Shown here piece after piece: positions 16,882 through 25,309 of a stretch of DNA of 30,266 nucleotides. Every line of letters starts with the position of its first letter. The stretch's first letter is position 1. The notes beneath the pieces were generated by a model. That model had not been told where the DNA came from, ran no database searches, and saw only the letters and a list, made by a program, of their open reading frames with translations. This DNA comes from a virus: positions 1-30,266 of the IMG/VR virus record IMGVR_UViG_3300030107_000331; one strand, 5' to 3'. The translations under genes and the position numbers were made by a program.

Positions 16882-17724
16882 TTATATAACATATTGAACA
16901 ATAGGTTTGTTCTTAGCTTGTGATACCTTAGAAGGTATTTCCTGTAACGTAGGAAAACACTCTTTCCTATAGTCACAGAACTTACAGTTACTATTTAGTA
17001 TAGTATTTCCAGTTGCCTTACTCCTAAACATTTCGGGTACAGGAGTGAAGCACCTTTCAAATTCATTACTTTCTAATGTAGCAACAGTGCTATTTAATTT
17101 AGTAATTTCCGTGTCAATGTCAAGGCCATTAGCAGAAATATATTTAATATTACCGTTAGCTTTGTTTACTACCCACCAGCCACCTGCTTTTTTACCTGTA
17201 GCTTTAGCGTAGCCAGCAAGCTGACCTATATAACCAAATGGATCACTGGCACTCAGAGTTTCATATGAGTCAAACTTATTCCTGTATGACCAATCACTAG
17301 CAGACTTAACGTCATCTACTGCATCATCAATCACAAGGTCATATGATCCTTTAACAGTTGCATCTTCTAATTCAAGCTCAACATGATTGTCTTTGTCTTC
17401 ATACTTGACACCTGCCTCTTTGAGTATACCCTTGAAGGCAGCTTCAACTATATCACCCAACAACATGTTCATCACAAACGTTGAAGGTTTGGGTAAAGCT
17501 GTCTCTGGCTTGTTCTTCTCAAACCAAAGCTGACAAGTTGGCCTACCAATGTTAGACATCCGTAAGCGAAACTTGTCACGCTTGTTACCCCCACCAAACT
17601 GACGTTGCATTGCATCCATTACATCCTTGCCAATCTGTTTAATTGTTTCTTCAGACATGGTTGTTTTACCAGATGTAGCATTATCAAGATACTGATGTAT
17701 CGCCAGTTCAGCAGGATGGTTCAT
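16882..17724 (-). CDS. RecB/Cas4-like PD-(D/E)XK exonuclease with Fe-S cysteines
   Basis: 280 aa. Motifs in order: E94 (DIVEAAF), D129 (GSYDLVID), D138-V-K140 (DVKSAS) and Q168xxxY172 (YIGQLAGY), giving a PD-(D/E)XK active site. C64 plus C247, C250 and C256 match the four-Cys iron-sulphur clamp of AddB/Cas4-type nucleases. The likely job is 5'-3' or end-processing exonuclease in replication and recombination, the counterpart of T7 gp6. It shares a base (TAATG) with the upstream putative SSB gene. Confidence 0.85.
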   Translation of the reverse strand: MNHPAELAIHQYLDNATSGKTTMSEETIKQIGKDVMDAMQRQFGGGNKRDKFRLRMSNIGRPTCQLWFEKNKPETALPKPSTFVMNMLLGDIVEAAFKGILKEAGVKYEDKDNHVELELEDATVKGSYDLVIDDAVDDVKSASDWSYRNKFDSYETLSASDPFGYIGQLAGYAKATGKKAGGWWVVNKANGNIKYISANGLDIDTEITKLNSTVATLESNEFERCFTPVPEMFRSKATGNTILNSNCKFCDYRKECFPTLQEIPSKVSQAKNKPIVQYVI

Positions 17725-18617
17725 TATGCAAACGCCTCTGCTTCAATGTCCACAAACTCGTCTACTGTTTCTTTATCTACTTCCTCATTCTTGTGCATGT
17801 TTTCATCCCACGCATTAAGTATGTAGGAGTTGTAGTTTTCAATCCATGCTATGAAGTTAGCAAAGTTTTCCTGTGCATCACTATCCATGTCAAGTGTATC
17901 ATTAAGATTGAGACTAGCGATTGGGATGTAAAAGCTACTACCATTAGGTAGTGGTACTTCCTTAGACTCAAGTTCAATGTAATGCTGCGGCGGTAGCCTA
18001 CGCATCTTGTTGTACTTGGAGAACATCTCACCCATGATTTTAAATGCATCACGATTATCAATCTCCCATATGAATGCGGTAGTGTCAACGTCCACAGGAC
18101 TACCACCTTCATCTACAGGATTGACCATCTCTACAGTACCAAACAATGCACGTACTCGTTTGATAGATTTGATTAGGTCTTTCATGGAGTCGGGCAATGC
18201 AGCCCAATCCTTGATGTACCCTGCAGGTTTACCACAATTAAACCCACCGTTGTTGTCCTTCATGTCACTGTTCAAGTCATTAGCCATCAATGTCTTGATG
18301 AACCTATTAGGTGTGTTGTCATTACCTTTGACAAACTTCTTGTACATGAACCGTTGTAGAAATGGACGCACAGATACACGCTCTGCGTAATATGTAGGGC
18401 CATCAGGTATCTCTAGCTTGTAGCTACCACCTGCGACAACCTCTACGTTCTTCATCTTACCACCAACCTCTTGCTGCCCCATCAAAGGTGTATGTTGTAT
18501 ACGCAATCGTGCTAGTGTACTGGCCTTACTACTTTCCTTTGGTAAGTCTGAACCCATGCCCATTGCCTGTGACATTGCTGCGAAATTGTTAGTGTCGATT
18601 GTTGTTATGTTATTCAT
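17724..18617 (-). CDS. Probable single-stranded DNA-binding protein
   Basis: 297 aa from the ATG at 18617. A longer frame starts at 18638, but its first codons contain the AAAGGAG that lies nine bases before 18617, so the downstream start is preferred. The middle is beta-rich with aromatics (FLQRFMYKKFVKG, YYAERVSV), and the last 40 residues are strongly acidic, ending in FVDIEAEAFA. An acidic, aromatic-ended C-terminal tail is typical of phage SSBs such as T7 gp2.5. With DNA polymerase upstream and exonuclease downstream, SSB is the best inference. I see no decisive motif. Confidence 0.6.
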   Translation of the reverse strand: MNNITTIDTNNFAAMSQAMGMGSDLPKESSKASTLARLRIQHTPLMGQQEVGGKMKNVEVVAGGSYKLEIPDGPTYYAERVSVRPFLQRFMYKKFVKGNDNTPNRFIKTLMANDLNSDMKDNNGGFNCGKPAGYIKDWAALPDSMKDLIKSIKRVRALFGTVEMVNPVDEGGSPVDVDTTAFIWEIDNRDAFKIMGEMFSKYNKMRRLPPQHYIELESKEVPLPNGSSFYIPIASLNLNDTLDMDSDAQENFANFIAWIENYNSYILNAWDENMHKNEEVDKETVDEFVDIEAEAFA

Positions 18618-18659
18618 ATATAAGTTCTCCTTTTTCATTTCAGATAGACGGTAGTTATA

Positions 18660-20702
18660 TCATGCTACGTCTTTTGTGTCAAGCCAATTCGGGCCTAACT
18701 TTGCTTCTAATAGCAAAGGAATATTAAAGTTAATGTTCCAACGCTTGTTAATTATTTCAATCAGCTTACAGTTAGCTGCTGATATTACTTGTAATACTTT
18801 GTCCTTCTCTTGTGGATGCACATCTATTACAATCGAATCATGCACCGTGTTTACTACACAACTGCGTAGCTTGTTTGCCGTTAGTAACTTATCTATATAT
18901 ATCAGAGATATAGGTACAATGTCAGCAGTTGCAAACGATTGTACAGGATAATTTTTAATCTGTGTGAAATATGTCACACCTCCATACCTTCGCCTAACTA
19001 CATCGGGGAATGAGAACTCACGCCCTGATGGTGTTGTGATCTTGCTAGTGTTGAGTGCCTCTTTAGCCAAAGCCTCATGCCACTTGGCAATGCCATGATA
19101 CTTCTTGGTAAACTGTTGGTAGTACGCAGCCTCTGCTTTTGATCTACCAAAGCCACTTGCCCCATACAAAGGAGCAAAGGTGTGTGACTTGGCTTCCTGT
19201 CTGGATATAGGTTGACCTGCATCAGAGATAACCTTGGCGGTATAACTGTGTACGTCAAAGCCAGTGGTAACTTCCTCAATGGCAGTCTTATCTTGTGACA
19301 GGAACGCAGCAACTCTGAACTCTAACTGTGCAAAGTCAGCTTCCATAACTGACCCACCTTCCCAACGTGAGATGAATACTTTCTTAACAGGAAACGTACC
19401 GCCTCGTGGCATGTTCTGCATATTAGGATCAGCACCTGACAGTCTGCCTGTACCAGTGCGGTGTTGCAGTAACCTAACGTGTAGCCTACCGTCACTCTTA
19501 ACATGCGTTGCTATACCCTCTACAAAGCTACTGAGATATGTCTCTACTGCTGATAACCTACGCACCTTCTGCAGGAAGGACTCCGCTTCTTTCATACCTC
19601 TGGATCGTGCAATACCCTCAAGGAATGTCAGGTTGTCCTTACCTGTACCAAAGCCATTGGCACTAACCCATTTAGCTGTAGGTGGATGAAATTTGAGTCC
19701 AGCCACCTGTTGTTTGTTCTCGTACAGGTAACCGTGTGCGTTGCATGTAGTGCAGTTGTTAGGTTTAGCAAAACGAGTGCCATCTATCTTGGTGCGATAT
19801 ACCTTACCTATGCCGTTGCAATGATGACATTGATATGCTCTTTGTTTATACAACTTAGTGCTATGTAAGTTGACTGTGCTTTTGTAGTCTGCATCTGACA
19901 TGCGTTCCTCAAATAGATCAGGCCATATCTTCTTGTCATCAGGCTTACGACTGTAGATAACCCAAGATAGTTGTTCTGGACTGTTGAGGTTGATAGGTCT
20001 GTCACCCATAAGGTCAGCTACCTGTTCCTCAAGGGCAATGGTAAGTGTTCTGCGTTCTGACTCAAACTCATCACGCACTTGTAGCAATGCGTCCATGTCC
20101 ACTTGAAACCCTCTTTGGTAGATACGTGCCAAGTGAATAGCCAGTTGATTAGTCAGCCTCAGTGTTCCTTCCAGTGTACTGCATTCCTCGTAGGATGCCA
20201 CCAAAACATTATACAGTTGTTGTGTAGCATGTAGGTCATGCGACAGATACTCTGACAGTTCAGCATGAGGTATGTCTCTGACAGATGTACCTTTACTAAA
20301 GTGTTCCTTCAATGTGTCTTGCTTCTTGGTGTCAAGCTCGTACCGTTCTGCACATGCCTCAAGAGACAGAGGTTGTTTCTGTCCACGTTGCAGCACATAC
20401 TCACCTAGCATGGTGTCAAATATTTCACCATCATAGGTAAAACCTGACTCCCATAGCCACAGTAAATCGTGGGCGGCATTGTGCATTATAAGAAGATGAG
20501 CAGCGTCAAGTTTGTATTGCACTAAACGCCGCCCATCTGTAGTGGGTGCTTGCTCTGAGTGATCGAATGTTAAAAGGTCTTCGTTACCAAGATCATCTAG
20601 CATACCCACCATAACTAATGTATTGGTTGGTTCAAACGGATCAAGATGCATCTTATTACTCCGCTTGGTTACTGTGTTCTCTACGTCAAGGGTCAGTTTC
20701 AT
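18660..20702 (-). CDS. polA: Family A DNA polymerase with DnaJ-type zinc-finger insertion
   Basis: 680 aa, replicative polymerase. The 3'-5' exonuclease is complete: D6/E8 (LDVEN), N75-D79 (HNAAHD) and Y152-D156 (YLSHD). Between the exonuclease and polymerase domains are C292/C295 (CHHCNGIG) and C317/C320 (CTTCNAHG), a DnaJ central-domain-like zinc finger. Polymerase motif A is DFAQLEFR (D456), motif B R501, K505, F509 and Y513 (RQEAKSHTFAPLYG), motif C HDS (621-623). F509 corresponds to E. coli Phe762. AGGAG precedes the ATG. I recall this domain order from the SAR116 phage HMO-2011. Confidence 0.95.
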   Translation of the reverse strand: MKLTLDVENTVTKRSNKMHLDPFEPTNTLVMVGMLDDLGNEDLLTFDHSEQAPTTDGRRLVQYKLDAAHLLIMHNAAHDLLWLWESGFTYDGEIFDTMLGEYVLQRGQKQPLSLEACAERYELDTKKQDTLKEHFSKGTSVRDIPHAELSEYLSHDLHATQQLYNVLVASYEECSTLEGTLRLTNQLAIHLARIYQRGFQVDMDALLQVRDEFESERRTLTIALEEQVADLMGDRPINLNSPEQLSWVIYSRKPDDKKIWPDLFEERMSDADYKSTVNLHSTKLYKQRAYQCHHCNGIGKVYRTKIDGTRFAKPNNCTTCNAHGYLYENKQQVAGLKFHPPTAKWVSANGFGTGKDNLTFLEGIARSRGMKEAESFLQKVRRLSAVETYLSSFVEGIATHVKSDGRLHVRLLQHRTGTGRLSGADPNMQNMPRGGTFPVKKVFISRWEGGSVMEADFAQLEFRVAAFLSQDKTAIEEVTTGFDVHSYTAKVISDAGQPISRQEAKSHTFAPLYGASGFGRSKAEAAYYQQFTKKYHGIAKWHEALAKEALNTSKITTPSGREFSFPDVVRRRYGGVTYFTQIKNYPVQSFATADIVPISLIYIDKLLTANKLRSCVVNTVHDSIVIDVHPQEKDKVLQVISAANCKLIEIINKRWNINFNIPLLLEAKLGPNWLDTKDVA

Positions 20703-20710
20703 ATTGTCTC

Positions 20711-20887
20711 CTATTTACTAGAGCAAAGATATGTTTTGGCTAGTTCCTCTTCAAAACTTTTGTTGTCAGCATATTCCTCTATTGCCTCAAGAGTTTCTTC
20801 TAAAGTCATGTTGTGCTTCTGCATAGCTTTGATAATCTTCATCTGCAATGTAAATTCTTTAGTCTCTGGTAGTACCCATTTAGCCAT
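20711..20887 (-). CDS. Small helical protein between ThyX and DNA polymerase
   Basis: 58 aa, with AAGGAG seven bases before the ATG and an 8-nt overlap with the end of thyX. It reads MAKWVLPETKEFTLQMKIIK, followed by an acidic helix (TLEETLEAIEEYADNKSFEEEL). It stops nine bases before the polymerase ATG, and that gene's AGGAG abuts the stop. Not recognised. Confidence 0.7.
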   Translation of the reverse strand: MAKWVLPETKEFTLQMKIIKAMQKHNMTLEETLEAIEEYADNKSFEEELAKTYLCSSK

Positions 20888-21551
20888 TGTTATCTCCTTT
20901 CATCAGTTCTTGCCATGATACAGGGTATATGTCTTCAAGATACTCTGCTATCTTAGCTGCAACTATTTGCGTTTCATATTGTGTGTCAGCCTTCAGCCTA
21001 AGATGACACATATCAGTGAATGCGTCAAGACTACCTGACCAGTACCATTCTGTCATGGTGCTTTGAGGCAACACCATACGTGCTTGCTCAGGGCAAACAC
21101 CATCTTTTAACAGTTGTTTGTAGTGCCACATACCTGCATTGTAAGCATGATGTGGGGTAGCAGTAGTTTCAACTACACCCTCACTGCCTTGCTTCTTATC
21201 AGCACTACGTCCACGCCATTCTTCAGGCTGGTAGAACTCTGGCTCTTCATCAACGTAACGTCTGCTTATTTCATTCCAGCGTAAGAACTTATGCTTCACC
21301 AACTGCCTAGCTACGAATATAGGGGCTTTACAATGGAAGCTGGCAAAGCAGTGACCAAAGGGTGACATGTGCCTGTGCTTTGCAAGGTAACGTATCAATC
21401 GTACATCACCATCACTTAACACAGGGCGCATGGCTCTACCCTCTGCGCCAGTGTAGCCAAGGGCTTCCTTCTGTTTACCAAAGGATACCCTTGCTGCATT
21501 AACTACAGTAAGATCATCTCCCATGTGATTTATGTATGTTACCGCTATCAT
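20880..21551 (-). CDS. thyX: FAD-dependent thymidylate synthase ThyX
   Basis: 223 aa. It makes dTMP from dUMP using FAD, NADPH and methylene tetrahydrofolate. The ThyX motif (normally RHRx7S) appears as K86-H87-K88 with S96 in KHKFLRWNEISRRY, and MSPFGH and EQARMVLPQS are also typical of the family. The basic K-H-K variant keeps the charge of RHR. The start overlaps the preceding 33-aa gene (ATGA) and the next gene starts inside its end. It works with the nearby RNR in dNTP supply. Confidence 0.92.
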   Translation of the reverse strand: MIAVTYINHMGDDLTVVNAARVSFGKQKEALGYTGAEGRAMRPVLSDGDVRLIRYLAKHRHMSPFGHCFASFHCKAPIFVARQLVKHKFLRWNEISRRYVDEEPEFYQPEEWRGRSADKKQGSEGVVETTATPHHAYNAGMWHYKQLLKDGVCPEQARMVLPQSTMTEWYWSGSLDAFTDMCHLRLKADTQYETQIVAAKIAEYLEDIYPVSWQELMKGDNNG

Positions 21552-21649
21552 TTATTTTTTCCAGATAATAGCTCCTCTATTATAGCTAGTCTTTTCTCAA
21601 GGCTTTGTACTCTTTTTAATAGATCATCTATGTAATAATTTTTATTCAT
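21548..21649 (-). CDS. 33-aa coiled-coil microprotein coupled to ThyX
   Basis: The ATG at 21649 overlaps the stop of the previous gene (ATGA) and is preceded by GGGAG at about eight bases; its own TGA overlaps the thyX ATG in the same way. The product, MNKNYYIDDLLKRVQSLEKR then LAIIEELLSGKNK, looks like a short leucine zipper. Four-base overlaps at both ends and a Shine-Dalgarno argue for translation. It could be a regulator, or simply a coupling element. Confidence 0.6.
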   Translation of the reverse strand: MNKNYYIDDLLKRVQSLEKRLAIIEELLSGKNK

Positions 21650-22197
21650 GTTTTTTTCTCCCATAACATGTCATAGTTATTGCTAACTTCATTTAAAATA
21701 TCTATGGCTTCCTGTGATGTCAACATAAACCATTCACCATTGTCATGTTTACTCCAAGGATATTTTGTTTTCTGTGCAGCAATAAGGTGTGCTTTTTTTT
21801 CTGCTTTTTGTCTGTCATCAAAGTAAATACTGTAGACTAGTTTGTAATCACGCATAGGTGAACTGGTTTGATAGCCTTTCAATCTATCCTCTGCATCTAC
21901 AGCCATACCTATCTTAACCCACTCAGGCCATGCATCATTTGCAATTACGTATACATGTCCAGACTTTTGACTGTCATATAATGCTTTTGCAAATATACCA
22001 ATGTCCTTTGGATTCATCTTATTGAATACTAAACGATCAACCTTACCACCTTGCTGTAAATAACCACTAAAGGTTCTATACTTACGCTTGTAATAAACAA
22101 GACCGTCCTCATTTAGATGATGGTTTATGCCAACTTTACGCCACGTTGAACCATCCCAACGTTTACCGTCTTCACGAATTGAGCCATTCTTTGTCAT
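21646..22197 (-). CDS. GIY-YIG / T5orf172-like DNA-associated protein
   Basis: 183 aa. The C-terminal region GHVYVIANDAWPEWVKIGMAVDAEDRLKGYQTSSP...YFDDRQKAEKKAHLI, followed by GEWFMLTSQEAIDIL, follows the pattern of GIY-YIG-derived domains of the T5orf172/MUG113 type: a VYVI strand, KIG, R near RLKGYQ, E in KAEKKAH and a closing W/F strand. The N-terminus (GSIREDGKRWDG) may bind DNA. A DNA nicking or binding function in replication or host takeover is inferred. It overlaps the helicase by 4 nt. Confidence 0.75.
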   Translation of the reverse strand: MTKNGSIREDGKRWDGSTWRKVGINHHLNEDGLVYYKRKYRTFSGYLQQGGKVDRLVFNKMNPKDIGIFAKALYDSQKSGHVYVIANDAWPEWVKIGMAVDAEDRLKGYQTSSPMRDYKLVYSIYFDDRQKAEKKAHLIAAQKTKYPWSKHDNGEWFMLTSQEAIDILNEVSNNYDMLWEKKT

Positions 22198-23417
22198 GCC
22201 ACATACCTCGCTGTCTTGTATTCAAGGTCAGTGTGAACTATACCATGCCACCCTGATAACTTATTCTTAACGACATTAACATGTCGCTGATTGTCTTCTT
22301 CCTCTTGGCCCTCAACTGTAGGGTTCTTAGAGATCATCAGCATAAGGTCAGCCTCTGCTGCCTTACCTGTACGACTACCTTCCATCATGGCTTGGTTGAG
22401 TACAACCTTACCCTCTGCATCAGCCGATAGCTGAGACATGTAGAACATGGCACACTCTTGCTGCTTGGCAATCTGTCTAGCCTGTATAGCATTAGCTTTG
22501 AGTGCCTCGTCTGGTCTAGCAAAGCCACCAGTACGTGCGAACTTGTCACCCATATCTAGTATAACTATATCAGGTTTGTAAGACTTGCACACAGACTCAA
22601 CCCAATTCATGTCACGTCCTGTTGCGTCCTTGAACATTAGGTTGCCTCGTATCTTGTCAAAGATAGCCATAGCCTGATGCTTGTTCTTAGCTATCTGATA
22701 CTTGTCCATGCCTGTAGCTGCCGTAATGTAACGATGAACAACACGATGATAGCCTTCTTCGTTGCACAGGATAATAACCTTTGCACCTTGCCATGCAAAA
22801 CCGTTAGGTGCAGCAACCAGAGAGGCATGGAAGGAGGTCTTGCCTGTATTTGGCCTTGCACCTACCTCAATCAAGTGACCTGCATTCACGCCTTCAATCT
22901 TGCGTGTCAACGTGGGTATGTTGAACGTCCACTGTGACTCAAGGTCAGTCATGGCAAGGATAGTGTCGATGTCTATGTCTTCCCACTCAATGCGTAGATT
23001 AGGTGTAAAGTCATCACCATATTGCTCAAGCATCATACGCAATGGCTCAAGGCTAGTCTTGTCACCGTTCACATAGTCAAAGCCAAGGTTTGCTATATCT
23101 TCACCTACTACCTGTTGGAACAGCTTTGATAGCACCTCTTGTGCTACGTCACTGCCCATAGGTATCTGCTTGTTCACCTGCATAAACAGGTGGCTATAGG
23201 CTTGCTTCTGTGCGGTGGTGAGAGTTGGGTTGTTAGCCATGAACAACGCCTCAATCTCTGCTGGTGTAACTGTACGTTCATAACGATCCATAGCCGTATC
23301 AATAGCTTGCTTGATCTTACGAACATCTTTACTAAACAATCTGTCAGGACAACGTGCGCCACGATGTTCATCGTAGAAGTCTTTGTCCATTAGACTGCGT
23401 ATCAATGATAGTTCCAT
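22194..23417 (-). CDS. DnaB-type replicative DNA helicase
   Basis: 407 aa. The N-terminal 140 residues are helical (DnaB-N-like). A RecA fold follows, with Walker A G186ARPNTGKT194, Walker B DIVILD (ending at D288), an H2-type catalytic E220 or E221 (CNEEG) and downstream elements such as MSQLSADAEGK and EGSRTGKAAEADLML (H4). It unwinds the fork as a 5'-3' hexamer. The T7 gp4 fusion is split here: primase is the gene immediately upstream (3-base gap). AGGAG lies in the end of the primase gene. Confidence 0.92.
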   Translation of the reverse strand: MELSLIRSLMDKDFYDEHRGARCPDRLFSKDVRKIKQAIDTAMDRYERTVTPAEIEALFMANNPTLTTAQKQAYSHLFMQVNKQIPMGSDVAQEVLSKLFQQVVGEDIANLGFDYVNGDKTSLEPLRMMLEQYGDDFTPNLRIEWEDIDIDTILAMTDLESQWTFNIPTLTRKIEGVNAGHLIEVGARPNTGKTSFHASLVAAPNGFAWQGAKVIILCNEEGYHRVVHRYITAATGMDKYQIAKNKHQAMAIFDKIRGNLMFKDATGRDMNWVESVCKSYKPDIVILDMGDKFARTGGFARPDEALKANAIQARQIAKQQECAMFYMSQLSADAEGKVVLNQAMMEGSRTGKAAEADLMLMISKNPTVEGQEEEDNQRHVNVVKNKLSGWHGIVHTDLEYKTARYVA

Positions 23418-23420
23418 ATG

Positions 23421-24185
23421 TTATTCTCCTAGTGTTGTTAAGTTATGTAAGTCGGTAGGGTTTCTGTATTTCAAATCGTCACGCAGATACATAACCTTTA
23501 CGGTAGGTACATACGTTCTTAGTTCTCTTGCGAATAGCAGTGTCTTCTGTAGGGCATCAGGGTCTAACGCAATTATAACCGTTGAGAACTGCGATAAGTA
23601 CCTCTTATGTCCTTCGGACAATGATGTACCCAACACTGCGACCCCGACATATACACCACCGTCACCTATAACAGCAGCACTTATGCAGTCCTCAACGACT
23701 ACAGCAGTTTTACCACATCCATAGAAGTATGGCAAGGGAGAATTACCATACCGTTTCCATTTAGGTAGACGCTTACCTAAAGCCCTACCTGTGGCATCTA
23801 CTGTAGCACCACCATGTACAACAGGGAACACTACACGATGTTCCTTAACGTCATACAATAGTCCTAGTTCTTGTGGGTCTAGCTCCCACTCGTCACAGAA
23901 ACCTGTGAGCTTCTTGTAGTCACGCACCAACCACTCTGGTTTAGAAAAAGTTGATACGTGTGTCTCTTCTGCAACACTGCCCAATGACTTGCGTATGTCT
24001 TCTGCTGTTAGTGAAGTGCGTATACCGCCCGACACTGGACAACTAGCCTTATAACAATTCCACACAATACTACCCATGTTATTAGTGACAGTAAAAGTAT
24101 TCTTAGACTTGCAATTAGGACAAGTCATACGTTTAGTCTCACCATTAACTAGTGATAGATCATTAACAATATCTTGTATATTCAT
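23421..24185 (-). CDS. DNA primase with zinc-binding and TOPRIM domains
   Basis: 254 aa. The zinc finger uses C22, C25, C44 and C49 (CPNC, CYKASC). The TOPRIM part has E165 (VVVEDCISAAVI) and D208/D210 (ALDPD). It matches the primase half of T7 gp4 without the linked helicase; primers would be made together with the DnaB-type helicase encoded next. The ATG at 24185 has GGAAAG upstream, a weak site. It lies 17 bases after the integrase stop. Confidence 0.9.
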   Translation of the reverse strand: MNIQDIVNDLSLVNGETKRMTCPNCKSKNTFTVTNNMGSIVWNCYKASCPVSGGIRTSLTAEDIRKSLGSVAEETHVSTFSKPEWLVRDYKKLTGFCDEWELDPQELGLLYDVKEHRVVFPVVHGGATVDATGRALGKRLPKWKRYGNSPLPYFYGCGKTAVVVEDCISAAVIGDGGVYVGVAVLGTSLSEGHKRYLSQFSTVIIALDPDALQKTLLFARELRTYVPTVKVMYLRDDLKYRNPTDLHNLTTLGE

Positions 24186-24202
24186 GTTAATTACTTTCCA
24201 TG

Positions 24203-25309
24203 TTATTCGTTATTACTCAATGATACACTGACGTTTCTCTGTGTCAAGGCATTATTTGCACTGGTGAATGTATGTTTCATATATGGTTTCACAGAAGACA
24301 CATGATTGTGTCCTGTCACAGACATAACTTGTGGCAAAGGTACACCTTTGTCTATCATTTGGGTTACACCTGTCCTTCGTAAGTCCATAAGCCTTAGTTC
24401 TTCTGGTAGTTTAGCTAGTCGCATGACACGTCTACCTACCTTAGACAAACGTTCCATTGTGTACGGCATGAACATACCTTTCACTGGTCGTGTAGGGTGT
24501 GGCGCAACAAACTCTTGAAAGCCAAAGTCATTCTTCTGTTCCTTCAACATGTGCAACAGACTGTCAGAGATAGGCAAGCTAACATCTGCCCTGCGTTTAC
24601 TCTGTTCTAACTCTAGTCTACCATAGGTAAAGTCTATGTTATCCCATGTAAGGGTACGCATGTCACCTAATCTCTGACACCACTCGTATGCCATGTGAAT
24701 AATCAAGCCAAGACTTCTGTACTCAAAGTCAGAGTACGCCATGTCAAGGAACTTGATCACCTCACCATGTGACCACACCATTTTACGTTGTGGTGCAGCC
24801 TTACGCTTGATGTTAGCCCAAGGGTTTAGTGTGGCGTACTCCATAATTATTGCGTAGTTATATATTCTACTGGCACAGGTGGCAGCGTGATTGGCAAATG
24901 GTATACCACGCTTAACCCAATCTTCATAGGCTTGCTTTGCAACTTTAGAGGTAACGTTCTTGTACTTGCGTGTACCCATAGTCTGATGTAGTACAGTCAG
25001 GAAGTACCTGTAGTCTACTTTAGTTGTGTCACGCAACATATTGAAATCATTAGATTGATAGTAATAGTTGATCAAGTCTGTGACCTTGCTACCTTTGTAT
25101 AGCTTTGCAATCTTGAGTTGTTCCTCACGCCAAAGGTCAATGGTATCATTATGTTGTTTAACTATCTTACGAACTTGCTTTAAGTCTGAACCGTAAGTCT
25201 CTCGTTTCACTATACCTTCATCCACTAGGATAGATGGTGGGTTAAAGCGGTACGAGATGTCACCAGAAGATGACACTCGTTCCTGTACATACCTTGGTAG
25301 GTTTGGCAT
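24203..25309 (-). CDS. int: Tyrosine recombinase (phage integrase)
   Basis: 368 aa. Catalytic residues by alignment: R213 (CQRLGDMRTL), K238 (EQSKRRADV), box II MDLR (M308, R311), H334 (TGH) and the nucleophile Y343 (KPYMKHT). Box II normally reads HDLR, so His is replaced by Met. The N-terminal half (about 70-170) is the SAM-like core-binding domain. The enzyme would integrate or excise the phage at an att site. It is embedded between DUF932 and the primase, sharing a base (TAATG) with the former, so it is expressed in the replication operon. Function is nearly certain at family level; activity and att site are not known. Confidence 0.9.
   Translation of the reverse strand: MPNLPRYVQERVSSSGDISYRFNPPSILVDEGIVKRETYGSDLKQVRKIVKQHNDTIDLWREEQLKIAKLYKGSKVTDLINYYYQSNDFNMLRDTTKVDYRYFLTVLHQTMGTRKYKNVTSKVAKQAYEDWVKRGIPFANHAATCASRIYNYAIIMEYATLNPWANIKRKAAPQRKMVWSHGEVIKFLDMAYSDFEYRSLGLIIHMAYEWCQRLGDMRTLTWDNIDFTYGRLELEQSKRRADVSLPISDSLLHMLKEQKNDFGFQEFVAPHPTRPVKGMFMPYTMERLSKVGRRVMRLAKLPEELRLMDLRRTGVTQMIDKGVPLPQVMSVTGHNHVSSVKPYMKHTFTSANNALTQRNVSVSLSNNE

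Noticed and set aside
19264-19689. 141-aa plus-strand ORF within the polymerase gene
   Set aside because: It is antisense to conserved polymerase motifs; composition is that of a shadow frame.
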